A DNA stretch of 64,000 nucleotides from Tulasnella sp. 424 (lineage: Eukaryota; Basidiomycota; Agaricomycetes; Cantharellales; Tulasnellaceae): positions 434,001 to 498,000 of the forward strand of contig WSUB01000004.1 of NCBI GenBank assembly GCA_019633425.1, written 5' to 3'. The notes under the pieces are model-generated. The model saw only the letters and a program-made list of their open reading frames with translations, was not told where the DNA came from and did no database searches. The translations under genes were made by a program, and so were the position numbers. Of this stretch, positions 31,808 through 41,555 are shown in pieces; position 1 is the stretch's first letter, and every line of letters starts with the position of its first letter.

Positions 31808-34800
31808 TTACATGATTCCTAACCCTTGTCTGTGGGTTTCTACGAGAGGTTTTGGAAGGGGTTTGGTGAGGATGTCAGCTGTGTTCTGACCTGTGGGAAC
31901 GTAGTGAATGGAAATGTTCTTCCGACGGATTTCTTGTCTGATCCAATGGTATCGAACGTCTACATGTTTCATCCTCCCATGGTGTTCAGGGTTTTTCGCA
32001 ACTGTGATGGCCGACTGATTGTCGACGAGGAGGAGGGAAGGAGAGTTGATCTTAAAACCGAGTTCTCGGAGGAGTCCCCTCATCCAGATGGTTTCTTGTC
32101 CAGCGATCGACGCTGCGATGTATTCTGCTTCGGTAGAAGACCATGCCACAGAGGTTTGCTTTTTGCTCGACCAGCTCACTGCTCCGGTTCCCATCTTGAG
32201 GAAATACCCTGAAGTGGATCGACGAGTGTCTAGACATCCCGCATGGTCGGCGTCGCTATACGTCCTGAAGACTTCTCCGGATATTTGATTATCTCCTTCG
32301 ATCGGCTTATACGTGAGTTTGAGATCGATGGTATGTTTGAGGTATCTGAAGAGGTGTTTGACTGCCTTCCAATGTGCGGTTCCGGGACAAGTGTTGAATT
32401 GTGCAAGTTTCGCGACGGTATACGATATGTCTGGACGAGTTGCTACAGCGAGGTACATGAGAGCACCGACGGCATTGATGTATGGGACACGAGCCATTTC
32501 CGCCTTGTCTTCTTCCGTGGTAGGACTCTGAGTTTTCGACAGTTGAGATCCTGGATCCATGGGGGTAGTTACTCCACTACAATCAGTCATGTTGAAGCGA
32601 TGGAGCATGTCGAGTATGTACTGCGATTGGGAAAGATGGAGGGTACGATTGATTCGATCGTATTCAACTTTCATTCCAAGGAGATATGAGATTGGGCCGA
32701 GGTCTCGGATTTTGAAGTATTTTGCTAACTCTTTCTTTACCCATTCTACACGTTCCCCGGATTTGGATGATATGGTGACGTCGTCAACAAATACTGGGAG
32801 GATGACGCGGACGTCGTCTAAGATCCATACGTATACACTGGGGTCAGCATTGATTTGCTTGAATCCGATTTTCGTCAGGGTTTCTCCTAGTTTTTGGTAC
32901 CACAATCGTCCCGCTTGTTTTAGTCCATACAGTCCCTTCTTTAGTTTGCAGACCCATTCTTCGCCGTTTGGACCTGATTCGGTGAAGCCCTCAGGTTGCT
33001 TCATATAGACTTCATATTCCTTTTCCAGATCTCCGTTTAGATATGCGTTTGATATGTCTAATGATGCAATGTGTTCTCCGGCGAGTGCTGCTTGGGCGAG
33101 AATGGTTCGGAGAGCGGCGAGTCGGGCAGTTGGGGCAAAGACTTGATCGAAGTCTACTCCAGGAGCTTGGGCGAACCCTTTTGCTACGAGTCTTCCCTTG
33201 TATCTCTCGATGGTGCCGTCCGATTTTCGTTTTATGAGGAATACCCATCGTGAGCCGATTGCCTTCCTTCCTTTTGGGAGTTCGACTAAGTCCCAAGTAC
33301 CGTTTTCTCTTAAGGCTTCGACTTCCTTTTCTGCTGCATCAAGCCATTTTTCTGCATCTGGTCTTGCCATGGCTTCCTTCCAGTTCCGTGGGGAGTCTTC
33401 TGGTCTTGTTGCAACACTTAGAGCTTTTTCGAGTGCGGCTTCGAATCCAATCTGTTGCGCTGTGATCCATGGGACGAAGTCGTCGCTGATGCCATATACG
33501 AATTCCAGAGAGTCGACGATCGGCGTAGTTTTTAGAATTGCTTCAACAGCTTCCTCTTCGTCTGAATTGTCTTCTCCTGGAACAGGCGGTTCTTCTGGGA
33601 AGGCACCAGGAGGTGGGCGTTCTAGTTCTAACTTTGCACCCCCTCGACTGGCTTCTGGTTCTTCACCCCCTTGATCTATGAGTGGGGCGAGTCTCCGAGG
33701 TGCTGGTTTCGTCGTTCTCCGGTTTATTCCTGAGTAGTCTGATACCTCCGTCCTTGTTGACCTGATTGGTCTGGTGTTCGTCGATGGTCCTGCTACTGCA
33801 TTCTTCTTTACTTTGTCCGCAAAACTTTCTCCTGTGTTTGGAGATAGTGTTGGGAAAGGAACCTTTTTCGACGTCACTGGCTTTGGACCCGGTGGGGAAG
33901 GCGCAGGTTTCTTGTCATCAAGGGAAGGAGGAACAGAGGGAGCTGGAGGAGGCGGAGGAGGTAGAGGAACAGCCGGGGGAGGAATGAAAGGTGGAGGAGG
34001 AGGAACGTGAGGAGGAGGTGGAGGAGGGACATCGTCGTCTTCTTGTTCGATCTCGTCATTCTCGTTCCAAAATGTTTTGATGTTTACTGGGATGTTGACG
34101 ACCACCTCTTTCTTTGTAGATAAGCCAGGGAATGACGTTTCATCGAAGATGGCATCTCTAGTGACTCCGATTTTCTTCGTTGATGGTTCGTAGTATTTCC
34201 AGCCTTTCTTTCCTTCCTCGAATCCGATAAAGATACATGGTCTCGTGTGGGATTCTAGGTTCTTTCTGTCCTTCCGCAATACGTTCACAAATATTCTGCA
34301 CCCGAACGTTCTGATCATGGTGAGGTCTGGTTTCTTTCCATGCCATACTTCATAGGACGTTGCATCTGAAACCGCTGACGAGGGCGTGATGTTCTGGATG
34401 TGGACGAGGTAGAGTAGTGCGGGGCTCCAGAAGCTTTGTGGGAGGTTCGCTTGATTCAGCATAGCAGTTATTCCTTCTGCAAGCGTTCTGTTGAGCCTTT
34501 CTGCTACTCCGTTTTGAGAAGGTGTGGCTCGAACAGTTTGCTCACGGACTATGCCTCGCTCGTTTAGGAACTTCTGCAGGTCCTTGCTCATATATTCACC
34601 ACCTTTGTCGTCGCGTAGGCGCTTCACTTTCTTGCCCGTTTGCCTCTCGCTCGTAATGATGTACTGTTTTATGGTCTCGGACGCGTCGCTTTTTCTTTTC
34701 ATAGGTGATGCGTACTTCATTCGTCCGCAGTCGTCGACAAGTACTATCCAGTATTTGAAGCCTGAAATGGTAGTGGGGAGTGGGCCATGTACATCGGTAT

Positions 34801-36430
34801 GAATCCGAGCGAGGGTTTCGGTTGCTCGGTTGTCTGAGAGAGATGGAAAAGGGTCTCGGTGTTGCTTTCCGGCAATGCAGTGTTCGCATATGTCTATCAT
34901 CTCGTCCTTTTCTTTTACTGATATGCCGGTGACTAATCCTTGTTTCAACATTCTTTCGAGTCGGTTCTTTCCGATATGTCCTAGACGTTGGTGAAGAAGA
35001 TCTTTTGAGATGGTTGTGACGAATGCTTGTTCTGCGTTTGGGACAGTGATTCCGTCAAGCATTGCAATCTTTCCCTTAATTGATCCTGTGATTATTGTGT
35101 CACCATTCTTCTTGAACAGTAGTGAGGATCCTTCAATTTCTACACGCATTTTCGAGTCGAGTACGGCCGACACAATGGAGAATAGATTGTTTTTTAAATC
35201 GGGGACATATAGGACATTCGATATCATGATGGAACATAGGTTCTGGCCATATGGAGTAAATACAACATCTCCTTTACCGGTCGCAAAGACAACTTGGTTA
35301 TTGGCTAAGCGAATGGGTATTCGGCAAGGCTTTAAGTTTCTTATCCACTCGATTCTGGATGTCATATGCGACGTAGCCCCTGAATCGGCGTTCCAATAGT
35401 GGTCAGGATCAGTTCCAATTGTTCGAAGAGATGGGGGACTCGCGATTCTAGAGACTCCTGCAGATAGGGCAATTTCTCCTTCTTCTGCATCTGCGGCGTT
35501 GGCTGAGGATCCCTTGTTGTTCAAGACCTTGCAATCTTTCGTGTTGTGAGAGGAGTTCTTCCCATGTTCTGTACAATGGAACTTCTTTTCTTTTCCATCT
35601 TTCTTGGATTTGTTTGACGGGTTGCGAGGAGTCGGTCGAGGGGTGAATGTCTTGGCTGCCATTGCTGTGGTGGTCGTCGTGCTCATTTCGTCCGATTTGT
35701 TGAGTGTGTCTGCTTTCTGGAGGGCTTCAAGCACTTTGTCGAGGGTTTGGACATTGTTTTGAATGAGGGTGTGCTTGAGTTGTTGTACGTCCTCTGAGCG
35801 TCCGAGTCCGATGAGGATGACGTTGATGGCGAGTTCTTCGACAAACAGTTTTGCTGAGAATCCTTCGGTCAAGACACCTTGGGTGATTACTCCTTGAGTG
35901 ACTGTGACAGCGTCTGCTTGAGTGACTGAGCATACTGCTGTTGCATTTGTGTATGTGGCGGCAGACACTGAGGCCCCTTCTGGCAGGAGGTTGCTGACCT
36001 TCTTGCTGGCGTCGACGACCCTGTTGCCGAACTCGAAAAGTTTTTCGGACGGGTGTTCGGCATCGCGGAAGGACATGGACATGAGGTTTTGAATGGCGAA
36101 GAACCTTCCCCCGATGTCTTTTTTCTCGTACTGCTCGTTGAGTTTCTTCCATAGTCCGGCTGCGTCTTCGGGTTCGATTTCCGAGACGATTGCTAGGTGT
36201 GCTTCGTCTAGCGTACCATAAATGGTGCCAGCGATGGATTCTCTAGCTTTTTCCCATTCTCTGTTTTCTTTTCTCTCAGCCATGTCCGTTGTGGCCGCTG
36301 GGTACGGGCGCGCTCTTGTCCCCTTCATTATCATCAGCGCTCCTGCTTTGAGCGCAGATGCTGTGATGAAGTGTTTCCATTGGGTATGAGTGGCGGAGGA
36401 CAGGACAAGGTCGGTCTGAAAGGATGACAT
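31808..36430 (-). CDS. copia gag-pol polyprotein
   Basis: One 1540-residue frame encoding all proteins needed for transposition. The gag part (about 1-260) leads to a knuckle-like CTEHGKNSSHNTKDC (about 285). The aspartic protease motif is WNADSGATSH (near 348). The integrase zinc finger is HQRLGHIGKNRL to CEHC (about 480-516), and its catalytic core includes IHTDVHGPL, LVDDCGR and the Glu in SQNGVAERLNR. A Pro-rich linker (about 790-880) is followed by reverse transcriptase: GSRWVFLIKRKSDGTIERYK, LDISNAYLNGDLEKE, GLYGLKQAGRLWY and the catalytic box VFVDDVTIS (about 1214), Phe instead of the usual Tyr. RNase H shows YSDADHAGCLDTRRSTSGY (near 1393), SSTEAEYIA and DNQSA, ending with HYVPTGQNTADILTKPLP. 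No break is seen. No readthrough or frameshift site separates gag and pol, as in many copia elements, so the gag/pol ratio must be set another way. Confidence 0.95.
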   Translation of the reverse strand: MSSFQTDLVLSSATHTQWKHFITASALKAGALMIMKGTRARPYPAATTDMAERKENREWEKARESIAGTIYGTLDEAHLAIVSEIEPEDAAGLWKKLNEQYEKKDIGGRFFAIQNLMSMSFRDAEHPSEKLFEFGNRVVDASKKVSNLLPEGASVSAATYTNATAVCSVTQADAVTVTQGVITQGVLTEGFSAKLFVEELAINVILIGLGRSEDVQQLKHTLIQNNVQTLDKVLEALQKADTLNKSDEMSTTTTTAMAAKTFTPRPTPRNPSNKSKKDGKEKKFHCTEHGKNSSHNTKDCKVLNNKGSSANAADAEEGEIALSAGVSRIASPPSLRTIGTDPDHYWNADSGATSHMTSRIEWIRNLKPCRIPIRLANNQVVFATGKGDVVFTPYGQNLCSIMISNVLYVPDLKNNLFSIVSAVLDSKMRVEIEGSSLLFKKNGDTIITGSIKGKIAMLDGITVPNAEQAFVTTISKDLLHQRLGHIGKNRLERMLKQGLVTGISVKEKDEMIDICEHCIAGKQHRDPFPSLSDNRATETLARIHTDVHGPLPTTISGFKYWIVLVDDCGRMKYASPMKRKSDASETIKQYIITSERQTGKKVKRLRDDKGGEYMSKDLQKFLNERGIVREQTVRATPSQNGVAERLNRTLAEGITAMLNQANLPQSFWSPALLYLVHIQNITPSSAVSDATSYEVWHGKKPDLTMIRTFGCRIFVNVLRKDRKNLESHTRPCIFIGFEEGKKGWKYYEPSTKKIGVTRDAIFDETSFPGLSTKKEVVVNIPVNIKTFWNENDEIEQEDDDVPPPPPPHVPPPPPFIPPPAVPLPPPPPPAPSVPPSLDDKKPAPSPPGPKPVTSKKVPFPTLSPNTGESFADKVKKNAVAGPSTNTRPIRSTRTEVSDYSGINRRTTKPAPRRLAPLIDQGGEEPEASRGGAKLELERPPPGAFPEEPPVPGEDNSDEEEAVEAILKTTPIVDSLEFVYGISDDFVPWITAQQIGFEAALEKALSVATRPEDSPRNWKEAMARPDAEKWLDAAEKEVEALRENGTWDLVELPKGRKAIGSRWVFLIKRKSDGTIERYKGRLVAKGFAQAPGVDFDQVFAPTARLAALRTILAQAALAGEHIASLDISNAYLNGDLEKEYEVYMKQPEGFTESGPNGEEWVCKLKKGLYGLKQAGRLWYQKLGETLTKIGFKQINADPSVYVWILDDVRVILPVFVDDVTISSKSGERVEWVKKELAKYFKIRDLGPISYLLGMKVEYDRINRTLHLSQSQYILDMLHRFNMTDCSGVTTPMDPGSQLSKTQSPTTEEDKAEMARVPYINAVGALMYLAVATRPDISYTVAKLAQFNTCPGTAHWKAVKHLFRYLKHTIDLKLTYKPIEGDNQISGEVFRTYSDADHAGCLDTRRSTSGYFLKMGTGAVSWSSKKQTSVAWSSTEAEYIAASIAGQETIWMRGLLRELGFKINSPSLLLVDNQSAITVAKNPEHHGRMKHVDVRYHWIRQEIRRKNISIHYVPTGQNTADILTKPLPKPLVETHRQGLGIM

Positions 36431-37753
36431 GATTTGTGAGTCTACGAGTGTTGGAAAGAGAAGAGGGATGTAGATGTTTGAGTAAGTTGGTGAGATGGAG
36501 AAAGAGAGAGAATGGTTGTCCCCTTTTATGCAATCCCGTGATAGAGGGGATGTCTCGCGGTTCGGTTCAGAGACCTGAATGGACCTGGACGTCCTGGTCT
36601 TCCGACGTATACGATGGGAATGTGGTTGATTGGTGCGATTGGGAGTCTAACTCCGTAGATGAATCTATGATTTATCGCTTTGGTTTGGAAACGCCTGGCG
36701 ACCTTAGCTGCGTCTGTTCGAAGCCTGGTGTATTTTTCTTTTTGGAGTCGGAAGGGGAGAGTCTGTGATCTTGTTTGGGCTGCCGTCTTGCCGGTGTTTA
36801 CTCGGTAATGTCCCAAGAGGGTTCAAGTTTCGGCTGGATCGGCGTTGGACGGACGAAAGCGAAGTTGGGGATTGCGGCGTATGCTATGCGGCGGAGATGG
36901 ACGATCGCGTGTTGGGTGTAGCAAATTTTGTCTACTTCGAACTTCTTGAGTGGGGAGATCGATAGCACGGTCTGGGTCCACGAAGGTATTGTCGTCTCTT
37001 TGGATGTGAATAGGGTCGAACTCCAGTCCGGGATGGTATCGATCTGCGTTTCCTGTTCTAGGATAGTAGGTAGCCGTTGTCTCGTTACCGTCGTTCTGGT
37101 GTAGAAGCGGACAAAATTCCGATGTGATTTCGTGTAAGCTTCTTCGAGTTCCGTTTGGGGCTGCCAGAGTTTATTGAGTCGGTCTAGATTTGCTTTACTG
37201 AGGCGTGCCAGTGTGGGAAATCGCGACTATGTCTCGTGTGTGATTTTAACGAGGTAGGAACGTGTGTGATAACACGGTGATGATGAGAACGAACGAGGTC
37301 GAAGCACTGTACTAGCTTGGATACCGGGTCGTCGTGACCTCTCCAAGGCAGCGTAGGTGGACGAGAGCTCGCGGAGGGTGAGATTTTACTTGGTTTACCG
37401 CCCTCGGTCGCTGTGAACTCTGAGATTGTCTCGAGGAGAACGCAGGATAAGGGTTTCAAACGGGGTTTTTCACCGAACAAGTAAAAGAGCTCGGAGAGGG
37501 GGAACTAGGATGGGTTTCGAATCTGACTGAGAAGGGAAAATGGCTCGACGCTATGCTAGATGGGAGCGAGAGCCCACTAGTACCACTCCTCCGCAGAGGA
37601 TATCGGTAGTATAACGGTTTACAAGATCGTAGTGGCGAGGTGCGTGCTGGGTTCACGCTGCGCTCACTTAGACGTTCGTAGGGAACGGTGTCGAGGATAG
37701 GTGTTCAATGGAACGTTGTCGAGTGTGTTTCTTCGGGGTGATTTATGATTGGC
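36431..37753 (-). other. long untranslated leader of the copia element
   Basis: 1323 bp between the primer-binding site and the gag-pol start on the element's strand. Only short frames of up to about 110 codons occur, none with recognisable content. It presumably carries packaging and dimerisation signals. Confidence 0.7.
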
Positions 37754-37767
37754 CTGGGCCCATAACC
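37754..37767 (-). other. primer-binding site (initiator tRNA-Met anticodon arm)
   Basis: Reading from the 5' LTR, the element continues at once with GGTTATGGGCCCAG. This is complementary to CTGGGCCCATAACC, the anticodon stem-loop of eukaryotic initiator tRNA-Met, not to a tRNA 3' end. Drosophila copia uses the same internal site with a cut half-tRNA primer. Confidence 0.85.
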
Positions 37768-37980
37768 TGTTAAAAACGGAATATAGGAAGGGGTAACACA
37801 CTGACAGATGGAGTGAATGGTTAATATTATAGTAGTAAGAAGATCATACTAGTCATACCTGACAGATGGAGTGAATGGTTAAAGATTCACTACATCGTCG
37901 GTTGTACATGTTTATATACTATCTGAGAGGAATGAGTTACAAACATGTGTAAATAATGTTCGAGTGTTCTACTCTTAACA
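37768..37980 (-). repeat. 5' LTR of the copia element
   Basis: 213 bp, identical to 31573-31785 when read side by side. It should contain the element's promoter. The right end is followed by the second target copy GGTCC. Confidence 0.95.
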
Positions 37981-37985
37981 GGTCC
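37981..37985. repeat. target-site duplication, right copy
   Basis: GGTCC, matching 31568-31572 on the other side of the element. Confidence 0.9.
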
Positions 37986-38315
37986 AGCATCGACGGGTAT
38001 CCTAGGGGCGACCACCCACCCCGTCAGATGGCTCCAGCTCCAAGCAACCCCCCTCCCCCTCAAAGACTTCCGAACGCTTACCAAACAGTGGAGTTTCCTA
38101 CGCCGGAAGCTTACCCGCAGATCGCAAGGCGAGAGCCGCGAGCTGCTTGGACGCAAGGCGGCGCGACAGCAGGTCCTTCAGGCTTGGCCCAAACAAGAAC
38201 GTCCGACCACCTTCCACGACCTCCGCCAGGCGCTCAGATACCTCGCTCACCACATGCAATGACACGAGACCCGGTGGAATCCTTTTCACCCATGATGAAC
38301 GGACCTTGGCGTTGA
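37981..38315 (+). pseudogene. detached C-terminal coding tail of the OST-alpha-type gene
   Basis: Beginning at the duplicated GGTCC, the frame continues the disordered Pro/Ser-rich tail that stops at 31578 (SIDGYPRGDHPPRQ onward) and ends MMNGPWR followed by TGA. Reading phase across the target duplication is kept. This was therefore the last part of the gene before the element inserted. It now has no start of its own apart from chance ATGs in the LTR. Confidence 0.85.
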
Positions 38316-39126
38316 ATGGACCTTTTCTGTGTAAATGACGGATTTGGTTTCTTTATTGGACCTTAAGTATATACTTCGCTTTCTTTCCCTTTTGTTCTTT
38401 TTCCTTGACGAGCTTTCCTGTTGACGACCTGTGACGAATGTATTGCCTCTTTTTCGTTGTCCAAGTGAGCGGGCGCCGGCGGGTAAGCACCCTCGGTCAT
38501 CAGGTATCCGTGCGGAGATATCATGGCTCTTCTATGAAACCTGTGGAGATGAAGGAACTCACTGCGGGCCCAGTCCATCAGGTACACTTTCTGTTTTAGC
38601 ATGGAATCTTGGGAACCCGAGACTTGGCAGCCACGGGCTTCTCTCCGCTCACCCTGGGGAAGGCCAAAAATACTAACAACAAAGCCCTCATTTTTAGTAA
38701 TAAATGCCGCAGACCGCACCAACTTGCTATTTCGCCTCTTTTGGTTTTCCCCCTTTGGGACAGCACGGTCCCAACCGGTTACACAGATGTGATTAGGGAG
38801 ACCAGTGAAGCAAACTCCCCGATGAATTCTCACTATTGGTTAAATAAGCTCTTTAACTCCCTTTATGTTTGCCAAGCTGCGACTGATGCGAGATGCCGAG
38901 AGGTTGCGACGTACCCGCGGCAGGACCCTTAGTTTCCGGACGCCGAGCAAACGCTGCGGTGGCATCCTGTCTCCTCCCAACCCTCAAAGCTACTACTACA
39001 TAAACCCCACGCTCCTTTCATCCAACAAGTACAAAGTCTTTCTTGCCTCGTTCAAATCTACAGCTTGTCTCTCTCTTTTACTTTTCACCCTCATTTTACA
39101 TAAGCACTTAAAGCTTTTTTTCAAAC
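38316..39126. other. intergenic before the RTA1 array
   Basis: 3' flank of the interrupted OST-alpha-type gene and promoter of the first RTA1-like gene. The minus-strand frame 38363-38833 has no recognisable motif. Confidence 0.4.
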
Positions 39127-40400
39127 ATGGGTCTCAAGGGTGCGGCATTATGGTTTGAAAGGAAGGAGATCAAGGAGTCTAACTCCAAATTCTTCATCTT
39201 GTAATAGGTGGAGATAGTGGTTTCTTTTACTACGACGCGTCAAATGCGGCCGCAGTCATCTTCGCTATCCTCTTCGGCGGTGTGCTGGCGCTCCATACTT
39301 GGCAGATTGTCAAGTTCAAGACAACCTTCATGATCGTGCTTATCGTGGGCGTTGTCCTAGAATTCTTTGGATACATAACACGGTACGCCGATACATCACA
39401 GGTCGATCAGGTTCCCATCGACTGAACCAGCTTTGTTCCAGGTCAATATCCATCACCAACTCCGATGCCTTGTGGGCCAACATCGCGTCTCAAACTTCTC
39501 TCATCGTTGCTCCCGCATTCTTGGCGGCTCAGGGTACCTATTTTCTTGTCTTGCTACTCTCTAGGTCGGCTAACAGAGCGTCGGTGGGTTCCCAGACTAC
39601 ATGATTATCGGAAGGGTGATGGCCTATGTCGGCTCCCAATACGGCATCATCAACCACAACAAAATCACCAAAATCTTTGTCGGCGCAGACGTCTTGGCTA
39701 TCATTACCCAAGCCGGCGGTGGTGCGATGTTGGTACGTCGCCGTCTTAGAAGCTCCTTTGCACGGCCTCCTGACTCGCGGCGCGTACTCTCGTAGGCCGG
39801 CGCGCAGGGCAACCTCGACCAGATGAAGAGAGCGAAGAACATCCTTCTCGGTGGTCTTGTCCTGCAAGTCATCACCTTTGCGTTCTTTGCCTTCGTTGCC
39901 ATTAGCTTCGACTGGCGATCAAGCCGCGCTCCTGAATTGAAGCCGTATGCATCCCAGATGCAAGGGATGCGAAAGCTCTGGTACTCCTTCTACTTGAGTG
40001 CCGTCCTCATCACCGGACGAAGTATCTACCGAACGGCAGAATTCGCGGAGGTGTCATTCGAGCCCGGAAAGACCACGCCATCTGGCTTTGCCTTGACTCA
40101 TGAGTGGCCGATGTATATCTTTGACTCTGTGCCGATCTTCGTAAGTACCGCTGCACGGCGCTGTGTATACATTGCCGCAACTAACCGCTTTGGCTTCCTA
40201 GCTTTCCGTTGCGGCATTCAATCTCTTCCACCCAGGGCAGTTCTTACCCGCACGCAAGGGCTCAACCATCGATGGCAGGTGAGTCCATTCTCTCTCGCAA
40301 GCTTCTATAAGCTTTGTATGTCTGATTTCATGACTTTCCCTACGCTCACAGAGAAGAAGCTTCATCGAACAAGTCCGACGTTGCTCTGCAGTCCGTGTAA
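39127..40400 (+). CDS. RTA1-like membrane protein 1
   Basis: RTA1-family proteins are seven-helix fungal membrane proteins linked to lipid or sphingoid-base export and drug tolerance (yeast Rta1, Rsb1, Pug1). This one starts MGLK plus one base, then an intron to GGDSGFFYYDASNAAAVIF. Helices include VIFAILFGGVLALHTW and IVLIVGVVLEFFGYITR. The signature part is LIVAPAFLAAQ-DYMIIGRVMAYVGSQYG, INHNKITKIFVGADVLAI, ILLGGLVLQVITFAFFAFVA, RKLWYSFYLSAVLITGRSIYRT, THEWPMYIFDSVPIF and FHPGQFLPARKG. It has no intron between IYRT and EFAEVSF, unlike every complete neighbour. Reading straight through the intron after PIF gives a misleading 264-codon frame. The end LQSV groups it with gene 2. Confidence 0.85.
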
Positions 40401-41555
40401 ATCTCCCCGGAGCAGAAAACCCCCTTTGTCACTCCTTTCACACCAGTCACTCGTTTTTCCGTCTCTCCTTTTCTTGGGTTTCATGTCTCGGACTGTCGTT
40501 TCTAGTAAGCAGGATGGCCGTCAACGCCCCCTTTTTCACCCCCCTACATTTCGTGCCGCCCCGCCATCGACTGGCGGTATAGAGTTCCTATGTTACTCGT
40601 CTGTCTTAGAGGTGTAAATGCCACGTCATAATTATTGTTGTCCTAGACTAGCGCTTCTCCGAAGGACCGTCGGAGCTAAGATTGATTGCCAACAGTCTCC
40701 GACCGGGGAATCCCCTTCAAAGGACCCCTTACACCCTTTCGATTTCTCTTTTCAATCTCCTCTCCGTCACACTAGAAGAAATATGAAAACAGTCGGTATG
40801 CCTTTCGATGGGGAGGGGTTTTCGATAAGTGCCCACCTGAGGGGACTGCTGGACGAATCAGCGAACCACCAAGCCTAGCTTCCGAAGTATGCTTAGGCTG
40901 GGAGCGCGACGTCTAGCCAATCATTTTTGTGTCTCAATTGTGTCGTTAGATTAAGTCGTCACGGTGTGGCGTGCCTGGGAAGACGGATTTCTCTCCGCCC
41001 CTCGTTTGTCAACCTCGCACGGCCGTGTCCGTCTATAAAAGCGCTGACAGCCTCCTCCCCACACTCTTGGAGGGATATTCATGATGTCCCGCTCGACTTC
41101 GTCTCCATTTTCATGACGATCCGCCATCTGGACTCTTAATCCTCGTCAACGTCTTCAGCCGTGAATTGCGCCCCTCTTTGCTTGAGCAACCGAGTAACAA
41201 GCAAGGCGATAATCTCTTATTCCGAAGTCCATGCTGCGGTCAACTAAATCTCTCATATGTCTCCCTTTTGCTCCTATGCCTCTACCCAATCACCACTATG
41301 GCAGTGAGCTTGGCAAGGTGAGGTAGCGGAAAACTCGCCGCGGCAGACCCTTTGCCAGCCAGCACCCGTGCGGGGGAACTAGCGGAGGGATTTCCGTGCC
41401 CTTCTTTAATTTCGAATATAAACCTGCGCTGGGGAGATCTGCTGAACGTCCACAGACTGTTCGCTCCTCCCCTTCCCCCTTTTCTCTCCTGCGTTCAAGC
41501 CTCCTCCCCTCAACCCTCAAGTCCTTCCGTCCCCCAAAGTCGTATCGATACCACA
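40401..41555. other. spacer between RTA1-like genes 1 and 2
   Basis: No gene. Stretches at about 40846-40945 and 41030-41100 recur at 54650-54760 and 54885-54965, marking it as the left part of a duplicated block. A short TATAAAA lies near 41035. Pyrimidine-rich sequence precedes gene 2. Confidence 0.5.

Larger units (their letters stand above)
31573..37980 (-). mobile_element. complete Ty1/copia LTR retrotransposon
   Basis: A 6408-bp element read on the minus strand: 5' LTR 37980-37768, primer-binding site, about 1.3-kb leader, one gag-pol frame, polypurine tract, 3' LTR 31785-31573. The order protease, integrase, reverse transcriptase, RNase H identifies the copia superfamily. LTRs are the same by eye over 213 bp, the target duplication is perfect and the polyprotein has no stop or frameshift, so the insertion is young. 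It lies in the 3' coding part of the OST-alpha-type gene, in the opposite orientation. Confidence 0.95.

Noticed and set aside
39823..40617. 264-codon + strand open frame
   Set aside because: It reads through two introns of RTA1-like gene 1. Only parts of it are exons, as comparison with the other copies shows.
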